64,000 bases of DNA. Source: Aquimarina sediminis (GTDB taxonomy: Bacteria > Bacteroidota > Bacteroidia > Flavobacteriales > Flavobacteriaceae). Positions 27,488 through 35,919 of this stretch are shown in pieces. The notes beneath the pieces are model-generated. The model saw only the letters and a list, made by a program, of their open reading frames with translations, had not been told where the DNA came from and made no database searches. Positions within the stretch are counted from its first letter, which is position 1. Each line of letters opens with the position of its first letter. Location: the NCBI RefSeq assembly GCF_002895435.1, contig NZ_POYJ01000015.1, positions 1-64,000 on the forward strand, written 5' to 3'. The translations under genes and the position numbers were made by a program.

Positions 27488-27687
27488 TAATCGAAAGTGC
27501 AGATAAACTATGGAAAATACAGAAAAAGTGACTTAGAAAGCTAAGAGAAATTAAAGCATAGAATGAAAATCCTACAAGCAATAAAAAGTATTCCTGTGGA
27601 AAACCACAATAATTGTATAAATAGTTTGTAGATATTGTAGACTGAAAATTCAGTAAAATATTATAAAAATAAAAAAAGAGTAAAATT

Positions 27688-27816
27688 ATGGCACTTAAAC
27701 CAGGACCAAAAAGAATTGCTAAAACAACAGGTAAACCAGATAGACGTCAGCGAGATAATAAAGAAACGCCTGGAAATACACCATCATTAAAGCCGCCTAA
27801 ACGGTCAAAAAAATAA
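27688..27816 (+). CDS. 42-residue basic peptide
   Basis: A small open frame (MALKPGPKRIAKTTGKPDRR and on) with many Lys/Arg/Pro and no hydrophobic segment. The ATG has an A-rich leader (AAGAGTAAAATT). It sits between the 27233 gene and the ATPase gene. It could be a nucleic-acid-binding peptide; no family is recognised. Confidence 0.45.
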   Translation: MALKPGPKRIAKTTGKPDRRQRDNKETPGNTPSLKPPKRSKK

Positions 27817-27873
27817 TTGAGAAATATAATCATACGATTGACACTATAGAATAGAATAAATTAAAATTAAAAT

Positions 27874-29343
27874 ATGCTAAAAAATCAACCTTTCCGATTC
27901 AATGATGAAATAATTCAACAACTTTTTGGTTTTGAAGATGCTGAGAGTGAGTCAATTGGGAGACTAAGAGAATATTATTTAAAAAAAGATACATATCAGC
28001 GAGTAACATCAAATTTGCCTTTACGAATCTTAGTTGGACATAAAGGAACAGGTAAATCAGCCTTGTTCAAAGTCGCGATGGTTGAGGAGAAGGAAAAAGG
28101 TAATTTGCCAATTTTAATTAAACCAGATGATATAGCTGAATTGGGTAGATCTGATGAAGATTTTTTATTAAAAATAAGACAATGGAAATATGGTTTAATT
28201 AAGATTATTGGTGCTAAAGTTTTATCTGAATTAGGTCTATATGATGAAGATGCAAAGAAAAAACTTAGCTTATTTGGTGTTAAGCTTATTTCTTTTTTAA
28301 GCAAAACTATTTCTACGAAAAAGGTTAGTATAAATTTGGAGCCAACCCAACAATTACTTGTAGATAATTTCCTTAAATCAAAAAAAATAATTGTTTTTAT
28401 AGATGATCTAGATAGGGGCTGGCAAGGTAGAAAAGATGATATTCAAAGAATTTCTGCGTTGCTAAATGCAATTCGTGACTTTTCTAATGAAAATAATGGA
28501 TTATCGTTTAAAGTGTCTCTTCGTTCGGATGTTTTTTTTCTAGTTAGAACTTCGGATGAATCAACCGATAAGATAGAGTCTTCTGTAGTCTGGTTTTCCT
28601 GGACAAATCATGAAATATTGGTAATGCTGATTAAAAGGATAGCGACTTTTTTTGAAGAACCCTTGAACGAACAAAAACTTTTAGAAACACCGCAAAGGCA
28701 CCTTGTACATTATCTCGAAAGAATATTTGAAAATCCATTTCAAGGTCGCGGAAAATGGGAGAAGGTTTCCATTCATAAAATACTCATGTCTCTTGTTAGG
28801 AAAAGACCGCGAGATTTGGTGAAACTTTGCTCATCTGCGGCACAAATTGCAAGCTCGGAAAACTCTTCGAAAATTAAATCATCTCATCTACAAAGAATAT
28901 TTGAAGAATATTCGCAAGGTAGAATTCAAGATACTATTAATGAATACAAATCTGAACTTCCAAAAATTGAAAATCTAATTTTCGGAATGAGACCAAATAA
29001 TGATGAAAGAAAAAAATCAAGCGGATACATATTTAAAACATCAGAGCTTCAATATAAAATAAATATGATAAAAGAATCTAACAATTTTAAGTTTGCAAAT
29101 AAAAGAGTAGCAGACGCAAAAAGTTTAGCTCAGTTTCTTTATAAAATAAATTTTATAACGGGTCGTAAAGTTTTAGAGAGCGGAGAAATTCAAAGAAGAT
29201 ATTTTGAAGAAAGTAGGTATCTATATAGTTCATTTGTAGATTTTGGTTACGACTGGGAAATTCATCCAGCTTTTAGGTGGGCATTACAACCTGAAAACCT
29301 TAACGACATAATGAACCAACTTGCATTAAGTTCAGATAATTAA
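27874..29343 (+). CDS. P-loop ATPase of the Sll1717 type
   Basis: This 489-residue protein has Walker A GHKGTGKSA (about 55-63) and Walker B IIVFIDDLDRGW (about 170-181). SLRSDVFFLVRTSDESTDKI and WFSWTNHEIL follow, which is the sequence order I know from Sll1717-family ATPases. They are STAND/KAP-related and often sit in defence or mobile regions. There is no TM segment. It is followed 51 bp later by a DUF4041/GIY-YIG protein, so the two may act together. A defence role is an inference from context. Confidence 0.7.
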   Translation: MLKNQPFRFNDEIIQQLFGFEDAESESIGRLREYYLKKDTYQRVTSNLPLRILVGHKGTGKSALFKVAMVEEKEKGNLPILIKPDDIAELGRSDEDFLLKIRQWKYGLIKIIGAKVLSELGLYDEDAKKKLSLFGVKLISFLSKTISTKKVSINLEPTQQLLVDNFLKSKKIIVFIDDLDRGWQGRKDDIQRISALLNAIRDFSNENNGLSFKVSLRSDVFFLVRTSDESTDKIESSVVWFSWTNHEILVMLIKRIATFFEEPLNEQKLLETPQRHLVHYLERIFENPFQGRGKWEKVSIHKILMSLVRKRPRDLVKLCSSAAQIASSENSSKIKSSHLQRIFEEYSQGRIQDTINEYKSELPKIENLIFGMRPNNDERKKSSGYIFKTSELQYKINMIKESNNFKFANKRVADAKSLAQFLYKINFITGRKVLESGEIQRRYFEESRYLYSSFVDFGYDWEIHPAFRWALQPENLNDIMNQLALSSDN

Positions 29344-29394
29344 TGATAAAGTTACATAACCTTTTAGCGAATACAAGAAAAACCGATTAACCAC

Positions 29395-30819
29395 GTGGAA
29401 ATAGGATTAGTAATTACAATTTTAGTTTTAGGAGTTGCTCTTTTCATTGTAACAAATCAATATAAAAAAACAAAAAACAAACTAACTTCTATAATCGAAA
29501 ATAAGAACGCAGAACTATCTGTCAAAGTTGAGGAAAATAATAAGCTTAATTCCAATTTGGAAAGATTTAGTGGAATAATATCTATTGAGAGTGAGATTGA
29601 ATCAAAAAACAAAGAACTTATAGAAATTCAGACTAACGCAATCGAGTTGAACGATAATTTTATTAATGCAAAATCAATTTTCAAAGAATTAGAAAAGGAC
29701 ATCAAAATCTATAAAAATGATTTAGAATTTATTGAGCTTGGAATTTATGAACCGATTTTTGATTTAGAAACTTCAGAGGAATACAAGGAAAAAATAACGG
29801 ATATTGTAAACAAACAAAAACAACTTATTAAAGGTGGAAATGCTTGTGTTTGTAATACTGAGTGGGTAGTTGGGAATAGCCGAAAACAAGGAGAAATAAT
29901 GACTCGAAGATATATCAATTTAACTTTGAGGGCATTTAATGGTGAATGTGATTCATTAATTTCCAAAGTGCGCTGGAATAACATCAAACGTTTTGAAGAA
30001 AGAATTAAAAAAGCTTTTGATGCAATCAATAAGCTTGGTAAATCAAATAATACATTTCTTACTGATAAATACCTAAAGCTTAAACTCGGTGAACTTCATT
30101 TAGTTTATGAATTAGCGCACAAAAAATATCAAGAAAAAGAAGAAGCAAGAGAAATAAGAGCACAACAGCGCGAAGAAGAGAGAGCACAACGCGAATTCGA
30201 AAAAGCGCGAAAAGATGCTGAAATGGAAGAAAAGCGTTTCCAAAAAGCATTAGAAAAGGCTAAAAAGGATTTAGGGCTAGTGAGTGGAGAAAAATTAGAC
30301 GAATTAAATTCTCAAATCGCTCAATTGGAACAAAACTTAAAAGAAGCAAATGAAGCGAAGGAAAGGGCAATTTCAAGAGCTCAGGAAACAAAATCTGGTC
30401 ACGTTTATATAATTTCAAATCTCGGCTCATTTGGTGAAAATGTTTACAAAATTGGAATGACAAGAAGACTTGAACCATTGGATAGAGTAAAAGAATTAGG
30501 AGATGCTTCTGTACCTTTTACATTTGACTTGCACGCAATGATATTTTCAGAAAATGCACCTGAACTTGAAAGCTTATTACACAAAGAATTTGATAATAGA
30601 CGTGTCAATAAAGTCAATTATAGAAAAGAGTACTTTAATGTATCGTTAGAAGAAATTGAACAAGTGGTTAAAGAAAACTATGGTAAGGAAGTTGATTTTG
30701 TAAAAGTATCCGAAGCTCAACAATACAGAGAAACACAATCAATTATAAAACAACTTGAGAAAGGTGGAAAAGAACAAGCGGAAGATGAAATTGAAAAATA
30801 TCCTGAAAGCTTATTCTGA
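29395..30819 (+). CDS. DUF4041 protein with C-terminal GIY-YIG-type nuclease domain
   Basis: The frame starts at a GTG and gives 474 residues: an N-terminal TM helix (3-18), coiled coil (about 20-120), a DUF4041-like region with CVCNTEWVVG (about 150-230), a long charged coiled coil (about 245-330) and a T5orf172/GIY-YIG domain from about 336. That domain shows HVYIISN, VYKIGMTRR (catalytic-type Arg), LESLLHKEF and YFNV. GIY-YIG enzymes cut DNA with one metal ion. Proteins of this layout occur in phages and phage-defence loci. The N-terminal TM suggests action at the membrane. Confidence 0.8.
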   Translation: MEIGLVITILVLGVALFIVTNQYKKTKNKLTSIIENKNAELSVKVEENNKLNSNLERFSGIISIESEIESKNKELIEIQTNAIELNDNFINAKSIFKELEKDIKIYKNDLEFIELGIYEPIFDLETSEEYKEKITDIVNKQKQLIKGGNACVCNTEWVVGNSRKQGEIMTRRYINLTLRAFNGECDSLISKVRWNNIKRFEERIKKAFDAINKLGKSNNTFLTDKYLKLKLGELHLVYELAHKKYQEKEEAREIRAQQREEERAQREFEKARKDAEMEEKRFQKALEKAKKDLGLVSGEKLDELNSQIAQLEQNLKEANEAKERAISRAQETKSGHVYIISNLGSFGENVYKIGMTRRLEPLDRVKELGDASVPFTFDLHAMIFSENAPELESLLHKEFDNRRVNKVNYRKEYFNVSLEEIEQVVKENYGKEVDFVKVSEAQQYRETQSIIKQLEKGGKEQAEDEIEKYPESLF

Positions 30820-30972
30820 AAAAGCACTTGCTACAAAATTGCAAAAAAATAGCGGTTTGGTCGCTAAACGAAAATGGATTTATAAATCGAAAAACAGTAA
30901 TAAACGGAAAAGTAGGGTCTATAAAATCCGTTACTATTTTTATACGTAACCGTTTAAAAGTTCAATAAAACG

Positions 30973-31200
30973 ATGGAAACCAAAACACCAAAACAAATTG
31001 CTAAAAAACAATTTGAATTGTTTAAAAATAATATCGATCAAGCCGATGTTTCTAATGATTACCCACATGCTAATGCTAAGGAGAATTTAGATACTATAAA
31101 CATGATAAATTTTATGCCTGAAGGAGAAAAGGCAAGATCTTATTATGAAAAGTTATGTAAAGATTATCTTGAAAGAATCGGATTTTATAACAACAACTAA
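30973..31200 (+). CDS. 75-residue uncharacterised helical protein
   Basis: It starts at an ATG in the array junction sequence (AAAGTTCAATAAAACGATG). The sequence is Lys/Asn-rich, helical and soluble. No family is recognised. The next junction (AAAGTCCAAATAAACCATG) overlaps its stop region. Confidence 0.45.
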   Translation: METKTPKQIAKKQFELFKNNIDQADVSNDYPHANAKENLDTINMINFMPEGEKARSYYEKLCKDYLERIGFYNNN

Positions 31201-31214
31201 AGTCCAAATAAACC

Positions 31215-31334
31215 ATGGATAAGAATTCTATTATAGAAGGAATAATTATAGCAGGAGTTGGAGGTATTATAGCTGCTATTTTCATACCAATTTTATACAG
31301 GTATAAAGAATTGCATTTGTATGAGAATAGATAG
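31215..31334 (+). CDS. 39-residue single-TM peptide
   Basis: It encodes a charged start, a single TM segment (about residues 6-24, IIEGIIIAGVGGIIAAIF) and a short polar end. It starts in the junction sequence and overlaps the next gene by 14 bp. It is too short for ordinary annotation; the junction start supports expression. Confidence 0.5.
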   Translation: MDKNSIIEGIIIAGVGGIIAAIFIPILYRYKELHLYENR

Positions 31335-31539
31335 AAAGAAGGTGGAGTATAAACATACGGATGAAGATGGGGTTAAAAAAGGAGCTGCCTGGAGAAGTAC
31401 TAGAGCTATAGCAAGTCATAACAATTTAACGGAAGATAGAGTAAGATACGTTTGCAGTAATTCCAAGAAAGTAATCCTTAGTATTAGCGAAAAAGAATTA
31501 TGGGTTATGAAGGAAAAGTGCGAAATAATTAAAGTCTAA
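31321..31539 (+). CDS. 72-residue basic protein, possible HTH
   Basis: It overlaps the 39-residue peptide gene and ends in the junction sequence. The middle (STRAIASHNNLTEDRVRYVC) looks like a helix-turn-helix with recognition helix, and the N-terminus is basic. It may bind DNA. Not assigned to a family. Confidence 0.45.
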   Translation: MRIDRKKVEYKHTDEDGVKKGAAWRSTRAIASHNNLTEDRVRYVCSNSKKVILSISEKELWVMKEKCEIIKV

Positions 31540-31546
31540 ATAAACG

Positions 31547-31831
31547 ATGAGTGAAAATAAATTTGACATGGCCTTAGAGACTTTAGCCAAAATGAATACG
31601 GCTGAATTAAAAGCTCTTTTGGATTACTGTATTGGTTCAATTACAGAAACAAAAATTGTTCTTAATCAAGGGGGGGATAAAAGAGAATACTTTGAAGAAT
31701 GTTTAGGGTTGCTTGAATTGTTTAAAGAACGATTAGACACAACTTTATCATTGAGGTTATGGAGTACTTTTGGAATAGATAACCCTCGATTATTTATAGA
31801 AGATCGAATAAAACAGAAATCTAAAGTCTAA
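31547..31831 (+). CDS. 94-residue uncharacterised helical protein
   Basis: A helical soluble protein (MALETLAKMNTAELKALLDY near the start). The start lies in AAAGTCTAAATAAACGATG and its stop is within the next copy of that motif. Family not recognised. Confidence 0.45.
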   Translation: MSENKFDMALETLAKMNTAELKALLDYCIGSITETKIVLNQGGDKREYFEECLGLLELFKERLDTTLSLRLWSTFGIDNPRLFIEDRIKQKSKV

Positions 31832-31838
31832 ATAAACG

Positions 31839-32546
31839 ATGACTAATGAATTAATAAGAAAGAATCTTACAAAAAGAAAAGAATCTTGTTTGTTTACTCT
31901 TAATTCTATTTCAAACCTAGATAGGTGTCTTAAAGATGTTCTTAGGAACTTAAACAAATTTGATTTTAGTAGCTATAAGCATAATTTAGAGAAAGAAATT
32001 CTTAAAAACTTAAAAGAATGGTGGACAAACCCTAATAAAGGAATTAAAAAAGAAGAGCAGTTATTTGCTATTCTTTTTGAGTATGATTATTTCTTTCAGA
32101 AAAATGTGGAAGCTACTGCATATGGAATTGGGGAATGGAAAGATTATAGAGTACAAACGGACAAATTTAATATGGGTTTTGATTATGATTTCACAACAGA
32201 ATTTTATGCTTGTCCTGGAATAAGATTAAATTTTTTCGATAGCCTTGAGTCTTTAGATTACTCTAATTTGCCCAAAAAACACACTAATAACAATCTGAAT
32301 TTTGAGGAGTTAAAAATTGAAAAACCTATAGAGATCGATGAATTTAACGGCATTGAAGACCTTTTAGGTTATCATGAAATAGTCGAATTGCACAAATTTC
32401 AAGGCATGTTAGCTGTACACGATGTATTATTAAAACTTGACTCAAAAAAGGTCTTTGAATCCGTGAATTATAAAAACAACTTCATGTTTCTAATTGATGA
32501 ACATGATTCAGGAGAAGTTTATCCATTGTTAATAAAAAATAAATAA
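31839..32546 (+). CDS. 235-residue uncharacterised soluble protein
   Basis: It has a helical N-terminus (1-80) and a mixed alpha/beta C-terminal half with acidic loops (SLESLDYSNL, EFNGIEDLLG). No TM or signal is present. The start is in the junction motif. The size and acidic character fit an immunity protein, but no specific family is seen. Confidence 0.5.
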   Translation: MTNELIRKNLTKRKESCLFTLNSISNLDRCLKDVLRNLNKFDFSSYKHNLEKEILKNLKEWWTNPNKGIKKEEQLFAILFEYDYFFQKNVEATAYGIGEWKDYRVQTDKFNMGFDYDFTTEFYACPGIRLNFFDSLESLDYSNLPKKHTNNNLNFEELKIEKPIEIDEFNGIEDLLGYHEIVELHKFQGMLAVHDVLLKLDSKKVFESVNYKNNFMFLIDEHDSGEVYPLLIKNK

Positions 32547-32648
32547 CTTATGCTACCGTGTAAAATAATTAAAAACCTTATACTTTTCAACACGTAGATA
32601 AAAACGGAAACTTAAAAGTTCAATAAAACGATGAATCGTAATAAGTAA

Positions 32649-32867
32649 ATGGTCATATTAGAAAAAATAACTTTTGTCCTCATATTCACTATTTTTATAT
32701 ATTTCTGGAATAAATATGTAGTAACAAAGTTGATTCAGAGTGTTGTAAAAAAAAATCCAAATAATAAATGGTTATCAAGGAATCAAGAGACAATCATTAA
32801 GATATATAAAGGTTTCTTTTGGTCATCACTTTTATTGTTAATTATTAGCATGTTATTTAGTAATTAA
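32649..32867 (+). CDS. 72-residue two-TM protein
   Basis: Hydrophobic segments at about 5-22 and 52-69 flank a basic middle. A junction motif with a 5-codon remnant frame (32631) lies directly upstream, so the real start may have moved. Family not known. Confidence 0.45.
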   Translation: MVILEKITFVLIFTIFIYFWNKYVVTKLIQSVVKKNPNNKWLSRNQETIIKIYKGFFWSSLLLLIISMLFSN

Positions 32868-32897
32868 TCTTTGGTTTCTTAAAAATTTAAATAATCG

Positions 32898-33197
32898 ATG
32901 GAAAACTATATTCAATACGCTGGAGGATATCAAAAAGATAATATCGATTTATCTGATATTAAAAAAGCCATAAAAGATGTTCAGCAAGCAGATGATGAGC
33001 ACGGTGCTTTTTGGGTTTCTGTAATAATAGAAAATGAAAATGTAATTGAAACCAATAAAGATTTAAATCTTTCAATTATTCTGGATGAAGAACAAATGAA
33101 GTTTCAAGCTACCAACTGGACAGAAGTTGAGGAGCTTTTCTTCTTATTATTGGATGAAAAATTCATCGATATAAAAAATAAAATAAAAGTTCAATAA
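32898..33197 (+). CDS. 99-residue immunity-like protein
   Basis: An acidic alpha/beta protein (YAGGYQKDNIDLSDIKKAIK, then DDEHGAFWVSVI, EEQMKFQATNWTEVEELFFL). The layout with HGAFWVSV strand and a final helix resembles small toxin-immunity proteins in the Bacteroidota, by general impression only. It starts in the junction motif and stops in the next one. Confidence 0.5.
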   Translation: MENYIQYAGGYQKDNIDLSDIKKAIKDVQQADDEHGAFWVSVIIENENVIETNKDLNLSIILDEEQMKFQATNWTEVEELFFLLLDEKFIDIKNKIKVQ

Positions 33198-33201
33198 AAC
33201 G

Positions 33202-33474
33202 ATGAAAAAAAGAAAAATATTCTCAATACCCATTGATAGAAATAATCCTCATTATGTAGTTATTGACTTGAGAAATATGAAAGATTTATATGTAGTATCT
33301 CAAAATGATTTTTTATCAGCTAATATTAAAAGTGATGAACCAATAGAGTGTACCAAATTGGAAACAACAGAATTTGAAGATGCAGTATCTTATAGTTTAA
33401 GTGATCCGCTTCAAACTATAGAAATTGAGAGAGGATATTTAGCAGGAATATTTCTAACAAATAAAGTCCAATAA
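33202..33474 (+). CDS. immunity-like protein, paralogue of the gene at 27233
   Basis: This 90-residue protein shares its N-terminal KRK, V-V strand and C-terminal I(E/Q)R..L(A/S)G(I/L)(F/L)LT ending with the 27233 protein. It starts within AAAGTTCAATAAAACGATG. A duplicated, diverged gene in the same array is expected for immunity arrays. Confidence 0.5.
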   Translation: MKKRKIFSIPIDRNNPHYVVIDLRNMKDLYVVSQNDFLSANIKSDEPIECTKLETTEFEDAVSYSLSDPLQTIEIERGYLAGIFLTNKVQ

Positions 33475-33495
33475 AATGATCAAAGAAAGAAAAGC

Positions 33496-33771
33496 ATGGC
33501 AATATTTAAACTAAAAGGAGATAAAACCACCAGTAAGGTTTGGCTTAACGATAAAGAATTAGACCTTAAGAAATCGCTCAAAGTTAAGTTTCATTCTCCA
33601 AGTGGATTTTCATGGGGTTATGATGGTGCTGGACCAAAGCAATTATCATTAGCAATTTTATTAGAGTTTTATTCAAAACAATGGGCTCTTGATGAGTATT
33701 TGCATTTGTTGGAAACTGAAATATCAAAATTGCCTTTTGATCAATCATTCGAAAAAGAAATAGATTATTAA
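33496..33771 (+). CDS. DUF6166 family protein
   Basis: This 91-residue protein has the family core FSWGYDGAGPKQLSLAILLEFY (shown split: GFSWGYDGAGPKQL then SLAILLEF) and a preceding short beta hairpin. DUF6166 proteins occur in phages, plasmids and islands without a known role. It lies in the cassette array. Confidence 0.7.
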   Translation: MAIFKLKGDKTTSKVWLNDKELDLKKSLKVKFHSPSGFSWGYDGAGPKQLSLAILLEFYSKQWALDEYLHLLETEISKLPFDQSFEKEIDY

Positions 33772-33790
33772 AGTTTAAATAAGTGATAAT

Positions 33791-34546
33791 ATGAATACAG
33801 ATTTATATGGACATTCATTGAGGAAGTTTTATAATCGATTTGGCATGGAAAATGAAGGACCTTCTAATAGTATAAATGTATCTTCTTTATTGCCGTCTAT
33901 TGATTTTTCTGATGAAATCAAATTGATTGATAAAATTTGTAATGATCAAACTGTATTTGGAAAGTTTAAGGAATGTAGAATGCTTATTAACGATGTGGCA
34001 GATTCTCTACAAGATGAGAGTTTTATGAATGAGATAAATAATACAATTATAGATGTTAAAAACGATGATTATGAGCACCTTACTAATGGAATATTTTGGC
34101 AATATTTAGCATCTGTATTAGACCCTAAAGTTAGTGAAAAACTGGATATCAACATCCCATTTAATCCATTACCCAGCATTCATCAAGAACTCTTAAAAAC
34201 TCAAGGGTCATTGATTTTTAGATTATACATTGGACTCGTTTATATGAAAGAAGGTCCAATCATAAATATTTTGAAACGATCTCAAAGAAATAAAAACCCT
34301 ATTTCTCAGAAAGTCTACAAATTAATGAAATGTGATTATGTAAGGCATATTCGTAATGCTTTATCACATTCGACATTTAAATCAACAAGTTTTGGTATTT
34401 ATTTTAAAGATGAGGATAAAGGAATTTTGAAATGTGAAATAGTAGCTTCTCCAAAATTTTTGGATAGCCTTACAACTTGGATAATGCTAATAAATTATCA
34501 ATGTTCTAACGCGATAGACCCGAAAAACATAAAACACAAAGATTAA
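33791..34546 (+). CDS. HEPN-like protein with an RxxxxH motif
   Basis: This 251-residue helical protein contains RNALSH (Arg188 to His193) in a helix (DYVRHIRNALSH), the catalytic RxxxxH pattern of HEPN ribonuclease domains. HEPN proteins cut RNA in toxin-antitoxin, CRISPR and abortive systems. The upstream part is helical with no membrane segment. No partner nucleotidyltransferase is adjacent, so enzyme activity is unproven. It may also be an immunity-type or structural HEPN. It sits in the cassette array with its start 7 bp after the junction motif. Confidence 0.55.
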   Translation: MNTDLYGHSLRKFYNRFGMENEGPSNSINVSSLLPSIDFSDEIKLIDKICNDQTVFGKFKECRMLINDVADSLQDESFMNEINNTIIDVKNDDYEHLTNGIFWQYLASVLDPKVSEKLDINIPFNPLPSIHQELLKTQGSLIFRLYIGLVYMKEGPIINILKRSQRNKNPISQKVYKLMKCDYVRHIRNALSHSTFKSTSFGIYFKDEDKGILKCEIVASPKFLDSLTTWIMLINYQCSNAIDPKNIKHKD

Positions 34547-34553
34547 ATAAACG

Positions 34554-35383
34554 ATGAAAGAATTTTTAACTAGAACTATATTTTACCTGTTTTTCATTAG
34601 TCTGTTAATTCCTAGTTGTAGCAACTATAAAGAATTTGATAGGGGAGATTTGGATTCAATTGCTGAGTTCGCTATTGAAGCTATTAAGCAAAAAGATACA
34701 ACTTCGTTCTTACGGTTATTTGATTATAGCCTTCGGCCTAAAAATGACTCTATTGATATTAAAAAGGTTATTGTTGAAAATTTTATTCGTGCATATGAAA
34801 TATCCAAGAGGCATGAATTAAAATATATCAATTATGACTTTATAGATGCACTTTCCGGAGGAGATTTAGTAGATAAGGATTCTTACAATATATATATATT
34901 AAGGCTGGAAATGATTATTATAAACTAAGGTTTACTGATCACAGTAAAAGACCAGAAAATTACTTTTCTATATTCTATTTAGATAATTTAAGCTATGAAT
35001 GCAGAAGGGTAGAAGGAAATCTTTATGCTCCCGATATGCTATTTGATCATGGTATGGATTGGAACAGTCGTGACAACTACCATTTTAATGAGGTGAAATA
35101 TAATTTCTTTAATTTAACGGAATATGATATTGATAGTTTAAAATTTAGATTGACTATTGAAGATAAAAAGACCAAAAGAATACTGTTTCATCAAACTGTC
35201 AAATCGTTTGAAAAAATTTATAAAGGAGATATGAAAGCTGTAAAGGTGTCAGAACTAAGAAATTTCAACTCTAAAACAGTATTATCCAAAGCGGATTTAA
35301 GTGTAAAAGCTGAAATTTTAGAAGTTTATCCCAAGCCAAAAATTACCCCATGTACTAAAATAAAAAAGTTGGAGAATTTGTAG
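34554..35383 (+). pseudogene. lipoprotein gene split by a frameshift in a TA repeat
   Basis: The first frame (34554-34928) starts with a lipoprotein signal (MKEFLTRTIFYLFFISLLIP, lipobox Cys) and reads to residue 124. A one-base shift in the (TA)n tract near 34890-34905 would join it to the next frame, which continues KAGNDYYKLRFTDHSKRPEN and on to 35383. Both parts have coding character. It may be a broken gene or a phase-variable one; the tract is the kind that slips. The product would be a periplasmic/outer-membrane lipoprotein of about 275 residues, perhaps an immunity lipoprotein. Confidence 0.65.
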
Positions 35384-35401
35384 CCTAAGTTAAATAAATC
35401 G

Positions 35402-35686
35402 ATGATTACCTCTGGATATGAATGGTTGGATTACACATATTTTATTGTAGTACCAATTGTTACTGTAGTTTGGGTCTTTAATCCCTTTAAAGAAAAGACT
35501 GAAGAAGATATTAATAAATCTAAAAGGATAGTTCGTCGATGGTTGAAGTATGGAAGAAGTGGATATATAAGACAATCTCAGATAGACTTTGAAGCAAAGT
35601 ATTGGCTATTTGGTTTCATTGTAACATTTTTTCTTTTTATCCTGCCTTCTATATTAGAAAGTTTAGCGTTGGTACCCATTAGATAA
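35402..35686 (+). CDS. 94-residue two-TM membrane protein
   Basis: TM segments at about 12-24 (FIVVPIVTVVWVF) and 68-88 flank a charged middle. It starts in the last complete junction motif of the array. Family not known. Confidence 0.45.
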   Translation: MITSGYEWLDYTYFIVVPIVTVVWVFNPFKEKTEEDINKSKRIVRRWLKYGRSGYIRQSQIDFEAKYWLFGFIVTFFLFILPSILESLALVPIR

Positions 35687-35919
35687 ATGTTTTAAAACTA
35701 ATTAAAAGTTCAATAAAATTAATAAACTTCTTGCTTATATTGATGCTAAAGCAGAAGGGGGTAATTTTAGATGCTTCTGTGAGAGTTGTAGTGTGCAAGG
35801 GATTTAGGTATCAAAGTAATTACTATTGCGGCATTTAAAGTACAAATGATGTTATTAGACATATTCTGGTAATAAATTTATGACACTTCTATTGTTTTAA
35901 TTCAACCTACAAAGTTTAA

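Larger units (their letters stand above)
27204..35725 (+). repeat. recurring gene-junction motif (13 copies) in the small-gene array
   Basis: Copies of AAAGTYYAAATAAACGATG or its variant AAAGTTCAATAAAACGATG lie at about 27210, 30955, 31198, 31530, 31823, 32613, 32881, 33186, 33465, 33770, 34537, 35384 and 35703. In most copies the 3' end is the start codon of the next gene and the 5' end overlaps the previous stop. The variation is mainly in YY and in one or two bases before ATG. It serves as translation-start context, and sequence identity at every junction would also let genes be shuffled or duplicated by recombination. I infer the latter. Confidence 0.75.
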
